Shown one piece after another: positions 25,501 to 35,031 of a stretch of 64,000 bases of DNA. Every line of letters starts with the position of its first letter. Positions within the stretch are counted from its first letter, which is position 1. Location: positions 2,728,001 to 2,792,000 of the forward strand of contig NC_073356.2 of the NCBI RefSeq assembly GCF_027580225.2, given 5' to 3'. The notes beneath the pieces were generated by a model, which worked only from the letters and a program-made list of their open reading frames with translations, was not told where the DNA came from and made no database searches. The DNA comes from Misgurnus anguillicaudatus (taxonomy: Eukaryota; Chordata; Actinopteri; Cypriniformes; Cobitidae). A program made the translations under genes and the position numbers.

Positions 25501-28500
25501 TGTTTTCCCCCCGTGGGCGTGGTTTTCAAATTAGCATAACTGCGCTCTGTCACTTAAACTGCAATTCATGGACTGGCCGCAAGAGGCTGGCTTCAAAAGG
25601 GAGTCAATTCCCATAGACCCCATGTTAAAATGCCCAACTTTAAAGTAGAAAATTATGTGTTTACAGCTTGGTACAAAAGGTTTTTTTTTTGGGCTATATA
25701 GCTAATTCAATTATATGAAGCCTTAAAGTTCTGCTTAATTAAGGGCGTGGCCACTTGAGTGACAGGTGAACTGCCACTGTTGTCACTACAATCGAGCTAG
25801 GCAGGTGTGGTTTTGGCAACCAGCCACCTCAGCTTCACCCACATCCCGCCTCTTTACCCATTTTCAGGTTATCCGTGAGTGATGCCCAGTGACGCGCGGT
25901 CAAGCTCAAAAAAGCTCTTTACAAACCTGTGTGTGACGTCACGAACACTACGTCCATATTTTTTTACAGTCTATGGTTAAAACCTGTTTATCCAGGTTTT
26001 AGAAACTGTTGGGATGCCCATTTTTACAGCTCAAAATCAATTTATCTCATTAGGCACCAGCATGACACCATATCAGTGGTCCAGTATACTGTGAAGTCAG
26101 CGCTTTACTCTATTACACTCTTCATCCTTCTGATTGTTTTTAACCACCCCACACTACACTGTGAGTTTAAAGTTGACACCTGTCACTCCAAATTTCATTC
26201 CCTGCGGTGCGACGTCCACACGTAAACGGATGTCAGCGATTTGCCACACGTGTTTGATTGCGATGTATGCGTATAGACATCAGCCTTCTCGCTGTATGAC
26301 AGTTCGTCCCTGTGATGAATGAGAAGACAAAGCGTTTGTTCACGGGTACATCAGTCTGTGTTTAAGCCGGGACGCTTCTGCGTTGGTCCTGCTGTAAAAG
26401 TGTGTTGGCCTGAGGGCAACTGTTTAGATAAACTGTGATTTTAACACATCTACACTTGGAGGTAGAGGTCTACACGGAAGACCCGAGACCCGAAGACCCG
26501 GGACCCGACCCGGGACCCGTACGGGTTCGGGTCTATATTTTAAATGATCAGCCGGGTCCGGGTCGGGTCTCAATCTATTACTTCGGGTCCGGGTCTGTTT
26601 AACATTGTGGGTAATACCCGAGGTCGATCGGACTCGGAGAACACACACTCACATTTAAATAAAATATTTCTCCAGCAACAAAAACTTAGATGAACTGTCG
26701 CATACATTTTTTCTATGACGCTAAAGTTGCGTTAAAAAGTTTATATTTGGTTGCTCCAACCAGGCAGCTAACGCGCATGCGCTCTTGTAATGTTTCTCTG
26801 GCTACCAGTCAGGAGCTTCTGCAGTGAGACGCAATGACTTTACCTTTGACAATTGGGTCTTTTATTTAGAAGGCGGGACCTATTCCGCCGTACCGCGCAT
26901 TTTGCACTGACGTGACTTCTATAATTTTTATAACAATATTATAAATTGACCGTCTTGCTTTTATATCTAAAGTTTTCGCGACTCTGCTCAAAGAGCAAAG
27001 AGATGATAGCAAAGTAAAGCTAACGAAAGCAGCTATGACACCGAACGAGCAATCGTTATTATAATCCAAATGGGCAAACATTATTAAGCAAGTTGACCCG
27101 ATACACAACAAAGTGGACTTTTAAAGCTGGAATAAGCATTAAACATTTCAATCGTCAAGAGAGGAATAACATGGATGGAACTTTCTTGGAAATAAGGATT
27201 GTGCATCACACACAGTCAGGTACAAGGAGGGAGAAGACAACTTCTAACGTTATGGGTGAGACAAAAAGTTTAATTTTCGCTACTTGTTTATTGACTTATT
27301 AATAACATTTAGCTAAAGAATATTTGCCGGTCGGGTCTGTGTCTTCCCGGACGGGTTCGGGTCCAGCTTTTAAATAATAGACGGGTCCGCGTCGGATCCG
27401 GGTCCAGCTTTTAAATAATAGACGGGTCCGGGTCGGTTCCGGGTCCAGCTTTCAAAACAACAGACGGGTCCGGGTCGGTTCAGTGTAGTACATTTACGGG
27501 TCTGATCGGGTTCGGGTAGGAATTTTTGGACCCGTGTAGACCTCTACTTGGAGGTCTCTCGCTAAGGGGAAAGACGTTCATTGTTAGCGACGCTGAGGAC
27601 GTGTGGGCACTGTCTTAATGGACACAATACATGAGGCCATGTCTGGTTCCTTTTGTGTGCAACCTCACACTATGCATCGTATCAGTTTTTTGTCTGATAC
27701 ATGGTCTTCTGATCGTTACTTATTTCTTATACAACAAAGTCAATAGAGAAGGCACTTTAATTAATATAAAGGCCTGGACATAGACAAAGGCAGGAGTGAA
27801 TTAGCAGATAAGCTATAGGGTAAGATGCGATCGGGTCAGGGGTGTCTTCGCCGAGATACCCCAACGCCCTCAGAAGCTATTAAATTAATTGCTTTGCTAA
27901 TTAAAGCAATATCAAAGCACATCTGCAGAGACCCCGCGTGCAGATCCAATGTAATCGTATTAAAGCAAAACACACGGGGTGAGATGGTTTCATCAAAGTT
28001 TTCACTTAAACGCTGTAGCTTTAACAGTAAAGAGGTTACAGATCGTTTCTCACTGAACTGTAATTTCTCTGTCAGCGCGGTGATTTGAAACAGGGATTGA
28101 TCTTCTTCCTCAACAGCTAAGGTGTCTCTTATTGATCTGCTGTAGGATTTACTTTGTTAATTAATGACTCTTACTTATTGATTTTCTTTGGATGTACAGT
28201 TTCTCTTTTAGCAACAGTGCTTTATACATTTGATTTCGATCATTGACTCTTTAAGTAATGAATGAGTTGTTCTGTTATGCATCAGTCGTCTCTTGACATT
28301 GACACATGTCAGCTGATGCGCTCGATTTCTAACACTGATGTACGTTTTTATTGATTTAAATGCGGGGCAGTTTAAACTAATCGTCTCGTTTCAATCACTG
28401 TCTTGCAGTTAAACTCCTCGTTGTTGACTTCGGAGCTACAGGATAACATGTCTCCGGATGATGACGTAAGTACTGGTGAAAAACTGTCCTCTAAAAACCC

Positions 28501-29319
28501 TTGTAAGGTAAATAAAGTTATTGTTGTTTTTACTATTAGGGACATTGCTGTTGTGCAGTACAAACATCACTCTATCCTTCAAAAATGTATATGTTTGTGT
28601 AGGACTTTAAAAAGGCATTTTTAGAAAGTAGGCTACGTCAGACTTCTGAAGTCAATGTTCTCTATGTTGTATCAAAAGTTAGGAGTTTATTAGCAGTTTT
28701 TCCATTTAAAAATCATTATTTCCTAATAAAGCAAGAGTTTTTAGGACTTTAGGAGCTAATGTTTAAATAAGTATAATCACTTTAAATAGGTGATCAATAT
28801 ACCCATATTCCCTTAAGATAATAATAGAAAACTTATATGATTTCTGTACATATAACCATATTTAATATTTGTATCTGAAATGCTGCTAATTTTATTTAAT
28901 ATAATTATAAATATTAATAAACTACATTATAGCATAAATAATAGTGACATTGCACATCATGCTATAATAATATTAATTGAAGATGTCTACATTTTTATTT
29001 CCAGTTATCAGAAATGTACTCCAAGGTAGTGAAGGCGGTTATTAAGGAAACAGATCACGACTACAGCAGCATCGCAGAGATCAAGGGTCTGGTGCCAGAG
29101 TCGACTTCCAGTGATCTTTACGCCACAGTCAGGGATGAATTCCCCATCGCTCCGGGTTCCCAATCTCAGGAGGAGCTTACAGAGAATGGAGAACCGGGGT
29201 ACGAAAGCATTAAGATTCCCAAAGCTGTTGAAGAGACTGATCAGAGTAACGGGAAAGTGGAACCAGACTATGAGAGCGTTGGAGAACTGGATCTGAACAA
29301 GGAGATCTCTCGTCTTTGA
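16095..29319 (+). CDS. pag1: PAG1/Cbp raft adaptor, complete coding region in six exons
   Basis: Phosphoprotein associated with glycosphingolipid-enriched microdomains (Csk-binding protein). It is a type III plasma-membrane adaptor that, once phosphorylated by Src-family kinases, docks Csk by SH2 and feeds back on those kinases. Exons: 16095-16240, 18935-18986, 21795-21891, 21969-22504, 28409-28465, 29005-29319; phases agree and the product is 400 aa (human 432). Visible: short N-terminus, membrane helix about 21-43, CASC at 44-47 (palmitoylation, CSSC in human), GDHENLMN at 58-65 as in human, tyrosine motifs at Y156, Y174, Y220, Y301, Y316, Y335, Y362 and Y385, PPPVP at 254-258 (Fyn SH3 ligand in the family), C-terminal ISRL (human ITRL; PDZ ligand for EBP50). 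Y301 in SEMYSKV matches the Csk-docking tyrosine. The start has A at -3 and G at +4. No frameshift or stop seen. Alternative: none plausible. Confidence 0.94.
16241..18934 (+). other. pag1: pag1 intron 1 (between coding exons 1 and 2)
   Basis: Contains a 321-bp inverted-terminal repeat element at 16450-16770 (ends TTAAAGGTGCAGTGTG and its complement) and an AT-rich stretch near 17300-17720 made of repeated AAGTA-type words. Apart from these I see no gene. Confidence 0.7.
16450..16770. mobile_element. 321-bp inverted-terminal element
   Basis: Ends TTAAAGGTGCAGTGTGTA and ...TACACACTGCACCTTTAA. No target duplication visible. A more diverged relative with similar ends is 44412-45730. Confidence 0.75.
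18935..18986 (+). CDS. pag1: pag1 coding exon 2 (52 nt)
   Basis: Acceptor ctccacag before 18935, donor GTACGTAAG from 18987. Encodes the juxtamembrane segment [25 protein letters not shown] is identical to human PAG1, which fixes both frame and identity of this very short exon. Confidence 0.9.
19457..19590. repeat. (TG)n with (GCGT)n blocks
   Basis: Two TG runs separated by GTTTGTTCATGTGTTTG, each followed by a (GCGT)n block. Long spurious frames arise on both strands. Confidence 0.95.
19590..20410. repeat. Tandem duplication, second copy split by a Tc1-type element
   Basis: Copy 1 about 19590-19733 (TTGATGCATATAGGCTTATA ... AATGTAAAC ... TTTTTCCACCAAC); copy 2 is 19765-19811 plus 20334-20410 (TTGATGCATATGGGCTTATA ... 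AATGTAAAC ... TTTTTCCATCAAC). Both are preceded by TG-rich runs, which may have mediated the duplication. Confidence 0.75.
19812..20333. mobile_element. 522-bp Tc1/mariner-type non-autonomous element
   Basis: Ends CAGTACAGGCCAAAAGTTTG and complement, flanked by TA at 19810-19811 and 20334-20335. This terminus is widespread in fish genomes. No transposase remains. It interrupts the second copy of a local tandem duplication. Confidence 0.88.
20560..20800 (-). pseudogene. Decayed hAT transposase, C-terminal dimerisation region
   Basis: Minus-strand translation gives [18 protein letters not shown] then NIITPLRWL (about 20605-20690), matching the hAT hallmark (S/T)xPSERxFSAAG-(D/N)IVTxxR. Upstream, in shifted frames, [17 protein letters not shown] corresponds to the DPLxWW...RYPxL segment and ELVRYLQ precedes it. 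At least two frameshifts and stops. No element termini could be assigned. Confidence 0.7.
20945..21054. mobile_element. 110-bp hairpin MITE
   Basis: TAAATGATGATAACCACACA ... AAAGTCAATGGGTACC ... GTGTGGTTTCCATCATTTA: arms of about 45 bp, short loop. Non-coding. Confidence 0.75.
21795..21891 (+). CDS. pag1: pag1 coding exon 3 (97 nt)
   Basis: Acceptor ttccccacag, donor GTAACAAC. Encodes residues 67-98 plus one base; poorly conserved acidic/Ser-rich linker ([10 protein letters not shown]...). It is followed by an intron of only 77 bases, whose reading frame stays open but shifts the downstream frame if retained. Confidence 0.85.
21969..22504 (+). CDS. pag1: pag1 coding exon 4 (main cytoplasmic exon)
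   Basis: Acceptor tttgtccacag, donor GTGGGG. Encodes residues 99-277. Contains the human-like run RELPSIPP, tyrosine motifs YEVV (156), YETV (174) and YASV (220), and [12 protein letters not shown] (254-265), which corresponds to the human PPPVPVKLLDEN SH3-binding stretch. The exon is markedly GC-rich against its AT-rich introns. Confidence 0.93.
22545..22787. mobile_element. Cyprinid MITE, ends TTAAAGGGATAGTTCACCC
   Basis: Left and right termini are complementary (right: GGGTGAACTATCCCTTTAA). About 243 bp, no ORF of its own. This is one of the most frequent repeat termini in cyprinid genomes. It starts 40 bp after the donor of pag1 exon 4. Confidence 0.8.
23050..23165. repeat. Truncated hAT-like left end
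   Basis: TAGAGCTGGACGATATGGCC and following CGGT/ACGGTAT words match a common fish hAT terminus; no right end found nearby. Confidence 0.45.
23485..23790. repeat. Cyprinid dispersed repeat (GTTCCCTGAGAAGGGAACGA)
   Basis: Left CAGGTTACGTATGTAACTGT and right end ...CTCGAAAGGGAACTGTAAC with AGGTTACACAATGTAACCT after it; this phrase is frequent in carp-type genomes. Class not certain. Confidence 0.5.
23791..25050. other. Intronic stretch with a (CT)n run
   Basis: (CT)n/(CTTT)n at about 24513-24542. 24640-25050 leads into a composite cyprinid repeat; no exon-like feature. Confidence 0.5.
25051..25529. mobile_element. 479-bp foldback element with 171-bp arms
   Basis: Left arm 25051-25221 (TTGAAAACCACGCCCACCGG ... 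AAGCTGTCGAG) is complementary to 25359-25529 (CTCGACAGCTT ... GTGGGCGTGGTTTTCAA), loop about 137 bp. Flanked by further repeat sequence to about 25980 that ends in TTTTTTACAGTCTATGG. Confidence 0.85.
25530..26454. other. Repeat tail and unrecognised intron sequence
   Basis: 25560-25980 looks like part of a composite fish repeat (phrases CCCATAGACCCCATGTTAAA and GACGTCACGAACAC). 25980-26454 shows no feature. Confidence 0.45.
26463..27546. mobile_element. Non-autonomous hAT element with CGGGTC-rich subterminal repeats
   Basis: Ends TAGAGGTCTACACGG and ...CCCGTGTAGACCTCTA, 1,084 bp, flanked by CTTGGAGG at 26455-26462 and 27547-27554. Both ends are arrays of GGGTC/GACCC; near 27361-27475 a unit with CAGCTTTTAAATAATAGACG recurs about three times with variation. 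A 69-codon ORF at 27093-27302 is not recognisable as transposase. Confidence 0.88.
27860..28090. promoter_or_regulatory. Candidate conserved non-coding block in pag1 intron 4
   Basis: Transposon-free, with TTAATT-type homeodomain words and an 8-bp inverted repeat ATTGCTTT (27888-27895) / AAAGCAAT (27903-27910) around TAATTA. Function is inference only. Confidence 0.3.
28409..28465 (+). CDS. pag1: pag1 coding exon 5 (57 nt)
   Basis: Acceptor tcttgcag, donor GTAAGT at 28466. Encodes [19 protein letters not shown], an acidic segment just before the Csk-docking tyrosine, similar in character to the human region preceding EISAMYSSV. A second in-phase donor (GTAAAT at 28508) would add 14 residues; the first has the stronger consensus and gives the better acidic match. 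Confidence 0.75.
28466..29004 (+). other. pag1: pag1 intron 5 (539 bp)
   Basis: AT-rich intron between GTAAGT and tttccag; no repeat family recognised and no other exon seen. Confidence 0.7.
29005..29319 (+). CDS. pag1: pag1 last coding exon
   Basis: Acceptor tttatttccag before 29005; stop TGA at 29317-29319. Encodes residues 297-400 with five tyrosine motifs: YSKV (301, Csk SH2 site), YSSI (316), YATV (335), YESI (362), YESV (385). It ends in ISRL, a class I PDZ ligand. Order and spacing follow the human C-terminus (SDLYATV, PDYE, YES, ITRL). Confidence 0.93.
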   Translation, partial: LSEMYSKVVKAVIKETDHDYSSIAEIKGLVPESTSSDLYATVRDEFPIAPGSQSQEELTENGEPGYESIKIPKAVEETDQSNGKVEPDYESVGELDLNKEISRL

Positions 29320-31511
29320 CCGTGGATACTGGGATTTGTTATTCGACGTAGAATCTGGGGTGATATTTTAAGTATAATGCACTTAACCCTTCATGGGACA
29401 ATTCACTAAACATGATATAGCATAATTCGCATAACGTGTATGAGCAGCTGATTTACTACAGGAATTATTCAATTATTGTAGCTATCATCCAAACAAAATG
29501 AGCACACCCAAAAAATAGTGTTAAATTTTGCTTCGATTTTTCATACTATACTGGGACTGTAAAGCACTGCTCCAGACACCTAAAGAAAATATAAGCCCAG
29601 TTATAATGATCATAGCTATTGTTTGAATTATCAGTATGATCAAAAGAAAATCTTAAATAATTGAACTGCGCCAGGCAAATAGTATTGTGAATAAAACGTA
29701 AGCCACATTTTGCAGGAGGAGGCATTTGTGCACTAAAAATAATAATACAACAGCACTATGCCACAGTGTTATTTGCTCATTTAACTTGATTGTTAGTGGT
29801 TAGTGAAAATGACGCATGCAAAAGTGCCACAACAGTTTAGTGAATTCAACCCTGAATCTTTCAGAGTACAGCATTTATGCACCCCTTGTTTTTGAACATT
29901 ACTATTAGATGGGTTTAGTGTGGTGTTAAGGCCATTAAGATCTACTAGTAAACAATACCACAGTCATCTTGACCCAGCACAAGAAATGAAACACCGCTAT
30001 GTGGCTCACAAGAGGGTTTGCTATTGCTACTGTATGCTATTACTATGAAGATGTGAGCACAGCGGTGCCCCTTTTATATCAGCTGTCCTCTTATGAGACG
30101 TATTCATAACGTGTATTAGACGTTTCTTGCACGCTGCATCTGCTGTGATCATGATACAATTCAAGCAAAAAAAAGTTGGTGTACTTACATTAACCCAAAA
30201 ATACAACTATAGGTACAACAGGACTTTCAGCCAATAAGGAACTTCACTCGTCTGTATCATTCAGAACTGCTTTAGTTCCACAAAAGATGATGTAGTAGGC
30301 AGGTGATGTCACGTGATGCATATCAAATGAAATGTTTAAATGTAGCCACACTTCTGAGACGCTCAGGTGTGAAAATGAAGTTTTAGGTACGCGAAGTATG
30401 TGAGTGTGTCTTAATAGGTTATTATTGAAAGGTTGTCTCTTATCCTTTTCTGATGTGACTCAAGTCCTTTAAATGGCACTTGTGATGTTATTGAGTTATG
30501 TTACGTCAATATGAAATGAAAATGCATTTTGAGTTGTTTTTAATTCATGCAACTGTATTGATAGCGTGTATCAAGGTTTTGACATATAATAGGTACGCCG
30601 CATTTCAAAAGACTTATAAGCACAGGGGAAAGAGAAATCAATGGTACTGCCACAATGCCTGGCAGCTTTTTATGTACAGACATTATTATTAACAGGTATG
30701 CATTTGAGTTGTTAGCTGCTTTTACATGTAGCTGTATAATCAAAAATTAAACAAGCGTGTCCAGACATTGCATGTGACAATTTCATGCCAAGAAACACTT
30801 GTAAATATTCAAATGACTGATTGTGAGCTGTTATATTATATATATATCACTGTTTAAGGATGATATTAACGTTGTAACCATTGACAACAGCTCATTTCCA
30901 ATGACAGTACACTTAAAAATAAAGATGCCTTATGATCTATGGTTCCATAAAAGACATCACAAAAGATTTCTGCTGCACAAAAGAAAACAGACATCAGTTT
31001 AGCAGAATTGTTATTATTGTAATTATTTTTAAGAGCGTAAAAGGAAGGTCTTGTTCGTTTTAACTAATGAAAAATCATTGGAGTAAATGGTTTTCTAGAT
31101 GCTTTTTAAAGTTTATTAACATTATGAGTGAACAGGTTAATAGCAGGATTCAAATGTAAGGTTTGAGTAAATGTATAATGTTGTTTGTGTGTTTGCTTGT
31201 AATAATGGTACATTGTGTTGTTGGTACAGGTTCTGTATTGAGAAGGTCCTTGTTTTATTTAATATCATAATGAAACATTACACGTTACGTTTTTCAATCT
31301 TATCACATTTTAGGCTTTTGGTTGTAAATACAGTACATTTTGCATTAATTTTATATTTTTTATTGCGATAGTTGCTTATTAAACAGCGCAGTCATGCTGG
31401 ACTATTAACATGATGTGTGTGCATGTTTTATCCGCCATTTACTGGCCAATTCATGTGTTATTTATAAATCAAACATGTTTAGCTCTGTTTACATGATCAT
31501 TTCAGTAAAAC

Positions 31512-31543
<32 letters not shown>

Positions 31544-31646
31544 CAGTCATACAAAGCTGTTGATATTATATCTGTCAATATAAACTACAAAACAATTTTC
31601 TTGAAACAATCTTCAATAGTGAGTTTTATGTCACGTGGTAAATAAA
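29320..31646 (+). other. pag1: pag1 3' UTR to likely poly(A) signal
   Basis: About 2.3 kb of AT-rich sequence after the stop with no splice-like exon and little recognisable transposon sequence. AATAAA at 31641-31646 is the best distal poly(A) signal; earlier AATAAA hexamers occur near 29687 and 30918 and could give shorter forms. A short (AT)n run lies at 31508-31538. The 3' end is inferred, not shown by transcript data. Confidence 0.55.
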
Positions 31647-32177
31647 AAGCATATTCACCTCTACTGCCTGTTATTGATTGATTGAGAATGTGTGCATTTT
31701 AAATGTGATTATTTCATAAGGAAATTGTGGTTAAAGGAGACTGAATAGATTTTTTTTATTCTCACTTCACAAGGATTTTTTTTCTTCATAAATATTTATC
31801 AGATCTTTTCTCCCCTAAGGAGGAATTCTAATGGACAACTTCTTACGACTGAATCATTTTCGCAAGCACACAGTAATAATTCCTATTATACATGAACAGG
31901 CTATAGTTTAAAAGGATCAATGCTACGAGTATGTTAGAAGTCATGCCGACAGGGACATACATGCAAACGTGTGTTGAACCAGACGTGACGGTACAATGAT
32001 GTCCCATGCTTGAACACTTACTAATGATGACAAGATATCCTTAACAATAATAACATTTTAACTACTGTCTATGTATATAAACAGCAATACACTGTACATG
32101 TTTATAAATCATACATCTTTATTATAATGTTGGAGCCTCAGTTCTTTTTGTATTGAGTTTAAATGTGTCAGTGTGGG

Positions 32178-32370
32178 TTCTCTGGTTTCTTTCACAGTCC
32201 AGAGACATGCAGGTTAGGTGAATTGGAGTCAGTAAATTGCACCTCAGTGTCCTGTTATTGACGGTCTATTTGGGTGTACCGTGCCTGTGGTGGGCTCAGC
32301 TCCAGTCCTCAGTGACATTGCAGAGGACAAGAGGTTCAGAGAATGGATAGATGAATGTTTGCAATATTGA
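32178..32370 (+). repeat. LINE-3'-tail-like segment
   Basis: GGGTTCTCTGGTTTCTTTCA, CAGTCCAGAGACATGCAGGT and GGTGAATTGGAGTC resemble the 3' end of RTE/Expander-like fish LINEs, ending with GAATGGATAGATGAATG. Diverged; clade uncertain. Confidence 0.5.
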
Positions 32371-32553
32371 AAGTACTTTTTACGAGATTGACCTATTGAA
32401 ATTGTTTAACTGGATGGTACTGTAAATGCTTTTAAGATGCAAAAATTACAGCTACATTTTAATACTGTGTTCAAATGTGATTAATTGGGTTATTTCTGTT
32501 TCAACAACACACTGTAAAAATGAAAGTTGGATTAAAGTAATATTCCACATAAA

Positions 32554-33465
32554 AAAATTTACTCAACCCCATGTCATCCAAGATGTTTATTTCTTTCTTT
32601 GTTCAGTCAAGAAGAATTCTTTTTTTTTAGAAGAACATTTCAGGATTTTTCTCCATATAGCTGACTTTAGTGGACCTCGATAGTTTACAGTTTCAATGCA
32701 GCTTCAAAAGACTCTAAATCAGGGTTCCCCAAATCTAATCAAGGTCTTTATGATTACTAGAAAATCACAGGTGGGTAAGTTTGATTAGGGTTGGACCTAA
32801 ACTCTGTAGTGCTCAGCCCTCAAGGGTAAGATTTGGGAAACCCTGCTCTAAACGATCCCAACTGAGGGGCAAACGGTTGGTCATTTTCAGCAAGAAAAAT
32901 TTGTGGCGTAAAATTATTTTTTAACCACAACTTCTCATCTTGCACTAGCCATGTGATGCGCCAACGAGACCATATTACATAATCACATGTAAAGGTCACG
33001 CATGACATGTAAAACCACCGCACCGAGAAAGTGTGGAGAAAGAGGAGCATTCAGATGTTGTTGTATGTGTAATGATACTAATTAATGTCTCTGTGTCAGT
33101 TTATTTTTTTAAATGGTCCGCAAGTGTGTGTTTCACATATGTAACGCATGACCTTTCCACATGATTACACAATACGTAAGGTCACGCGGGCACATCACAC
33201 GGCTAGTGCAAGACGAGAAGTTCTCAAGAAGTTTTTTTTCTTGATGAAAATGACAATGATTTTGCTGGATAAGACCCTCATGCCCTTATGAGTTCTTTGA
33301 AGCTGAATTGACACTGTAAACTGTAAACACTATATGGAGAAAAATCCTGGAATGTTTTTCTCAAAAAAAAAAAAAATAATAATAATAATAAAAATATATA
33401 TATATATATTTTCGAGTGAAAGAAAGACACAAACATCTTGGATGACAGGGGTGAGTAAAATTTAT
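32554..33465. mobile_element. 0.9-kb foldback repeat
   Basis: Left arm from TTTACTCAACCCCATGTCAT; right arm ends ATGACAGGGGTGAGTAAA. Inner arms also pair (CTTGCACTAGCCATGTGATG versus CATCACACGGCTAGTGCAAG). The left arm carries a 126-bp insertion absent from the right arm. Confidence 0.75.
32720..32845. mobile_element. 126-bp hAT MITE inside the foldback
   Basis: Ends CAGGGTTCCCCAAATC and ...ATTTGGGAAACCCTG; flanks CTCTAAAT (32712-32719) and CTCTAAAC (32846-32853), 7/8 target duplication. Same class as 62840-63024. Confidence 0.85.
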
Positions 33466-33889
33466 TTTTTTTCAATGAAAGTAGAGTTTTCATTTAACTT
33501 AAAATTGGTAAATTGGTAACACCAAGTAGATCAAACTTTCGCTATTTACAGTGCGTCATGTAAATATTATTTAAAATCTATGAAAATGTTACCACTGCAG
33601 ATAAGGGAACACAAAACCCTAAAATATTCGGATTAGTTATTAATTAATAATTAACTAACTAATGTGCTTGCTTTGTTAAACTCCTGAAAAATGTTTGCTT
33701 GATTAACGTTACTATAAATTTTGTACAGGAAATGTGTAACACAAATTGGCTAATAAAATAAAAATGTCTTAACTTCCTCAACATTACAAATAATGGTTTG
33801 TACTTAGAGTGAGACCAGTCTGTTTTTTAAGTGGATACTGGTTAGTGTGAGTGATTTAACCCAAATAGTAACTCTGCAATATAGCTCGT

Positions 33890-34785
33890 CCAGCATCAGG
33901 ACCCTCGGGAATCCCTCACGTGCCGCGTCATTCACTCTCGCCGGGTCACGTTGTCTCGCATTCACTCCCCTTCTGCGAGAATTCATCACCAGTATCGTTA
34001 ATATTATGAACAATGACCAGCATAGGTAAATAACTACCTCACAGTGGTGACAGCGCTCTCTTTTCAGCCTTGCGTCATTGTATTAATCCGAGAAGCGAGC
34101 GCGTGGAGGCGTGTGCGTCGTTGGCCAATCAGAGTTCACACGGGGCGCGCGAGCGCACATGTTTACAGGCGACATTCCGCCGGTACAGTCACTGTCTCTG
34201 GAAAACCCGGAGGGATCACACGGAACGGAGTCTTTCTCGCTCGACACCCGGTCTGCGGAGGTCGGGGCATAAAGTTGCACATTGGAGGAACACTCAGAAC
34301 AGTGCACGAGCTAGACAATGTTCTGACATCCATCCGCATAAATCTTTAGGGGTTCATCGCATAAATATCGTAGTCTGTATTGTGCAAGACGCATCATGTT
34401 TGTAGATCCGAAACTCGCGCTCCGCTCCGCGTTTTCTACAGCCCGCCAGCTTTAAGGGAACGACGGCAAGGAAAACAAACAGGTCGATAGAAGAAAGATC
34501 GGTTGCCGGTGGTCAGTCGGTCGGATGCAGAGGTTATCAAACGTAAATCTCTTATTTGCATGCTGTAAAAGTGCACCGGTCGCCGGTCCTGAACGTGCGA
34601 GTTCACGTTGTACATGAACGCGGATCAAGTGGTGAAATATGTGGATGCGCTCCAGATCTGTGAAAATGTCGCACGTTCGGCCCGTGATAATATTCGCAGA
34701 GCGCAAGGTCTGTCCGTTCGCGTTTTGCTGTTTTTAAAGCGACATTGTTGTTCAGCGTGATTATACTTTCATTGATACATGAACT
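33890..34785 (+). promoter_or_regulatory. znf704: CpG-dense promoter and 5' UTR of znf704
   Basis: Composition changes abruptly from AT-rich to CpG-rich near 33890 and stays so through coding exon 1, as in a vertebrate CpG-island promoter. A CCAAT box in the context GGCCAATCAGA lies at 34125-34129. No TATA box is evident. Several upstream ATGs are present, including a 48-codon ORF at 34614-34760. Transcription start not determinable from sequence alone. Confidence 0.65.
34614..34760 (+). other. 48-codon upstream ORF in the znf704 5' UTR
   Basis: MNADQVVKYVDALQIC... to a TGA at 34758, ending 25 bp before the main ATG. Helix-like composition, no family recognised. It could reduce initiation at the main start; coding status is unknown. 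Confidence 0.4.
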
Positions 34786-35031
34786 ATGCATACTCGGCGG
34801 GTGGTGAAGCGTTCGGTCATCGGAACCCGCGTATACGCGCCGGGTTCACCGGGAGACGCGGCACCGCTCACGGGAGTCATTCAGGCTGTCAAACAGGACA
34901 ACAGAGATGCTGCGGCCGGTCACCGGCGCAACGTGTACACGGTGCTGATGCAGGACGGGAGCTTAAAAGAGTACACGGAGGAAGAGATCGCGCAGATGAC
35001 TGCGAAAGCGCCGTTAAAGTCCAGTTTGAAG
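34786..35031 (+). CDS. znf704: znf704 coding exon 1
   Basis: ATG at 34786 (A at -3, C at +4), donor GTGTGT at 35032. 82 codons, CpG-rich. Basic N-terminus, then TGVIQAVKQDNRDA and NVYTVLMQDGSLKEY, a beta-strand-rich stretch typical of the family's N-terminal domain. An ATG 7 bases upstream (34779) opens a 120-codon frame overlapping the entire exon. Confidence 0.85.

Larger units (their letters stand above)
22505..28408 (+). other. pag1: pag1 intron 4 (5.9 kb)
   Basis: Contains a cyprinid repeat (22545-22787), hAT-like left end (about 23050-23165), a 23485-23760 repeat, a (CT)n run near 24513-24542, a 479-bp foldback (25051-25529), a hAT element with perfect target duplication (26463-27546) and a conserved-looking AT-rich block before exon 5 (27860-28090). 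Confidence 0.75.
31647..33889. other. Intergenic region between pag1 and znf704
   Basis: About 2.2 kb. Contains a LINE-3'-tail-like segment near 32178-32370 and a 0.9-kb foldback repeat (32554-33465) with a nested 126-bp hAT element. The 33600-33880 stretch is AT-rich with nothing recognised. Confidence 0.6.
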
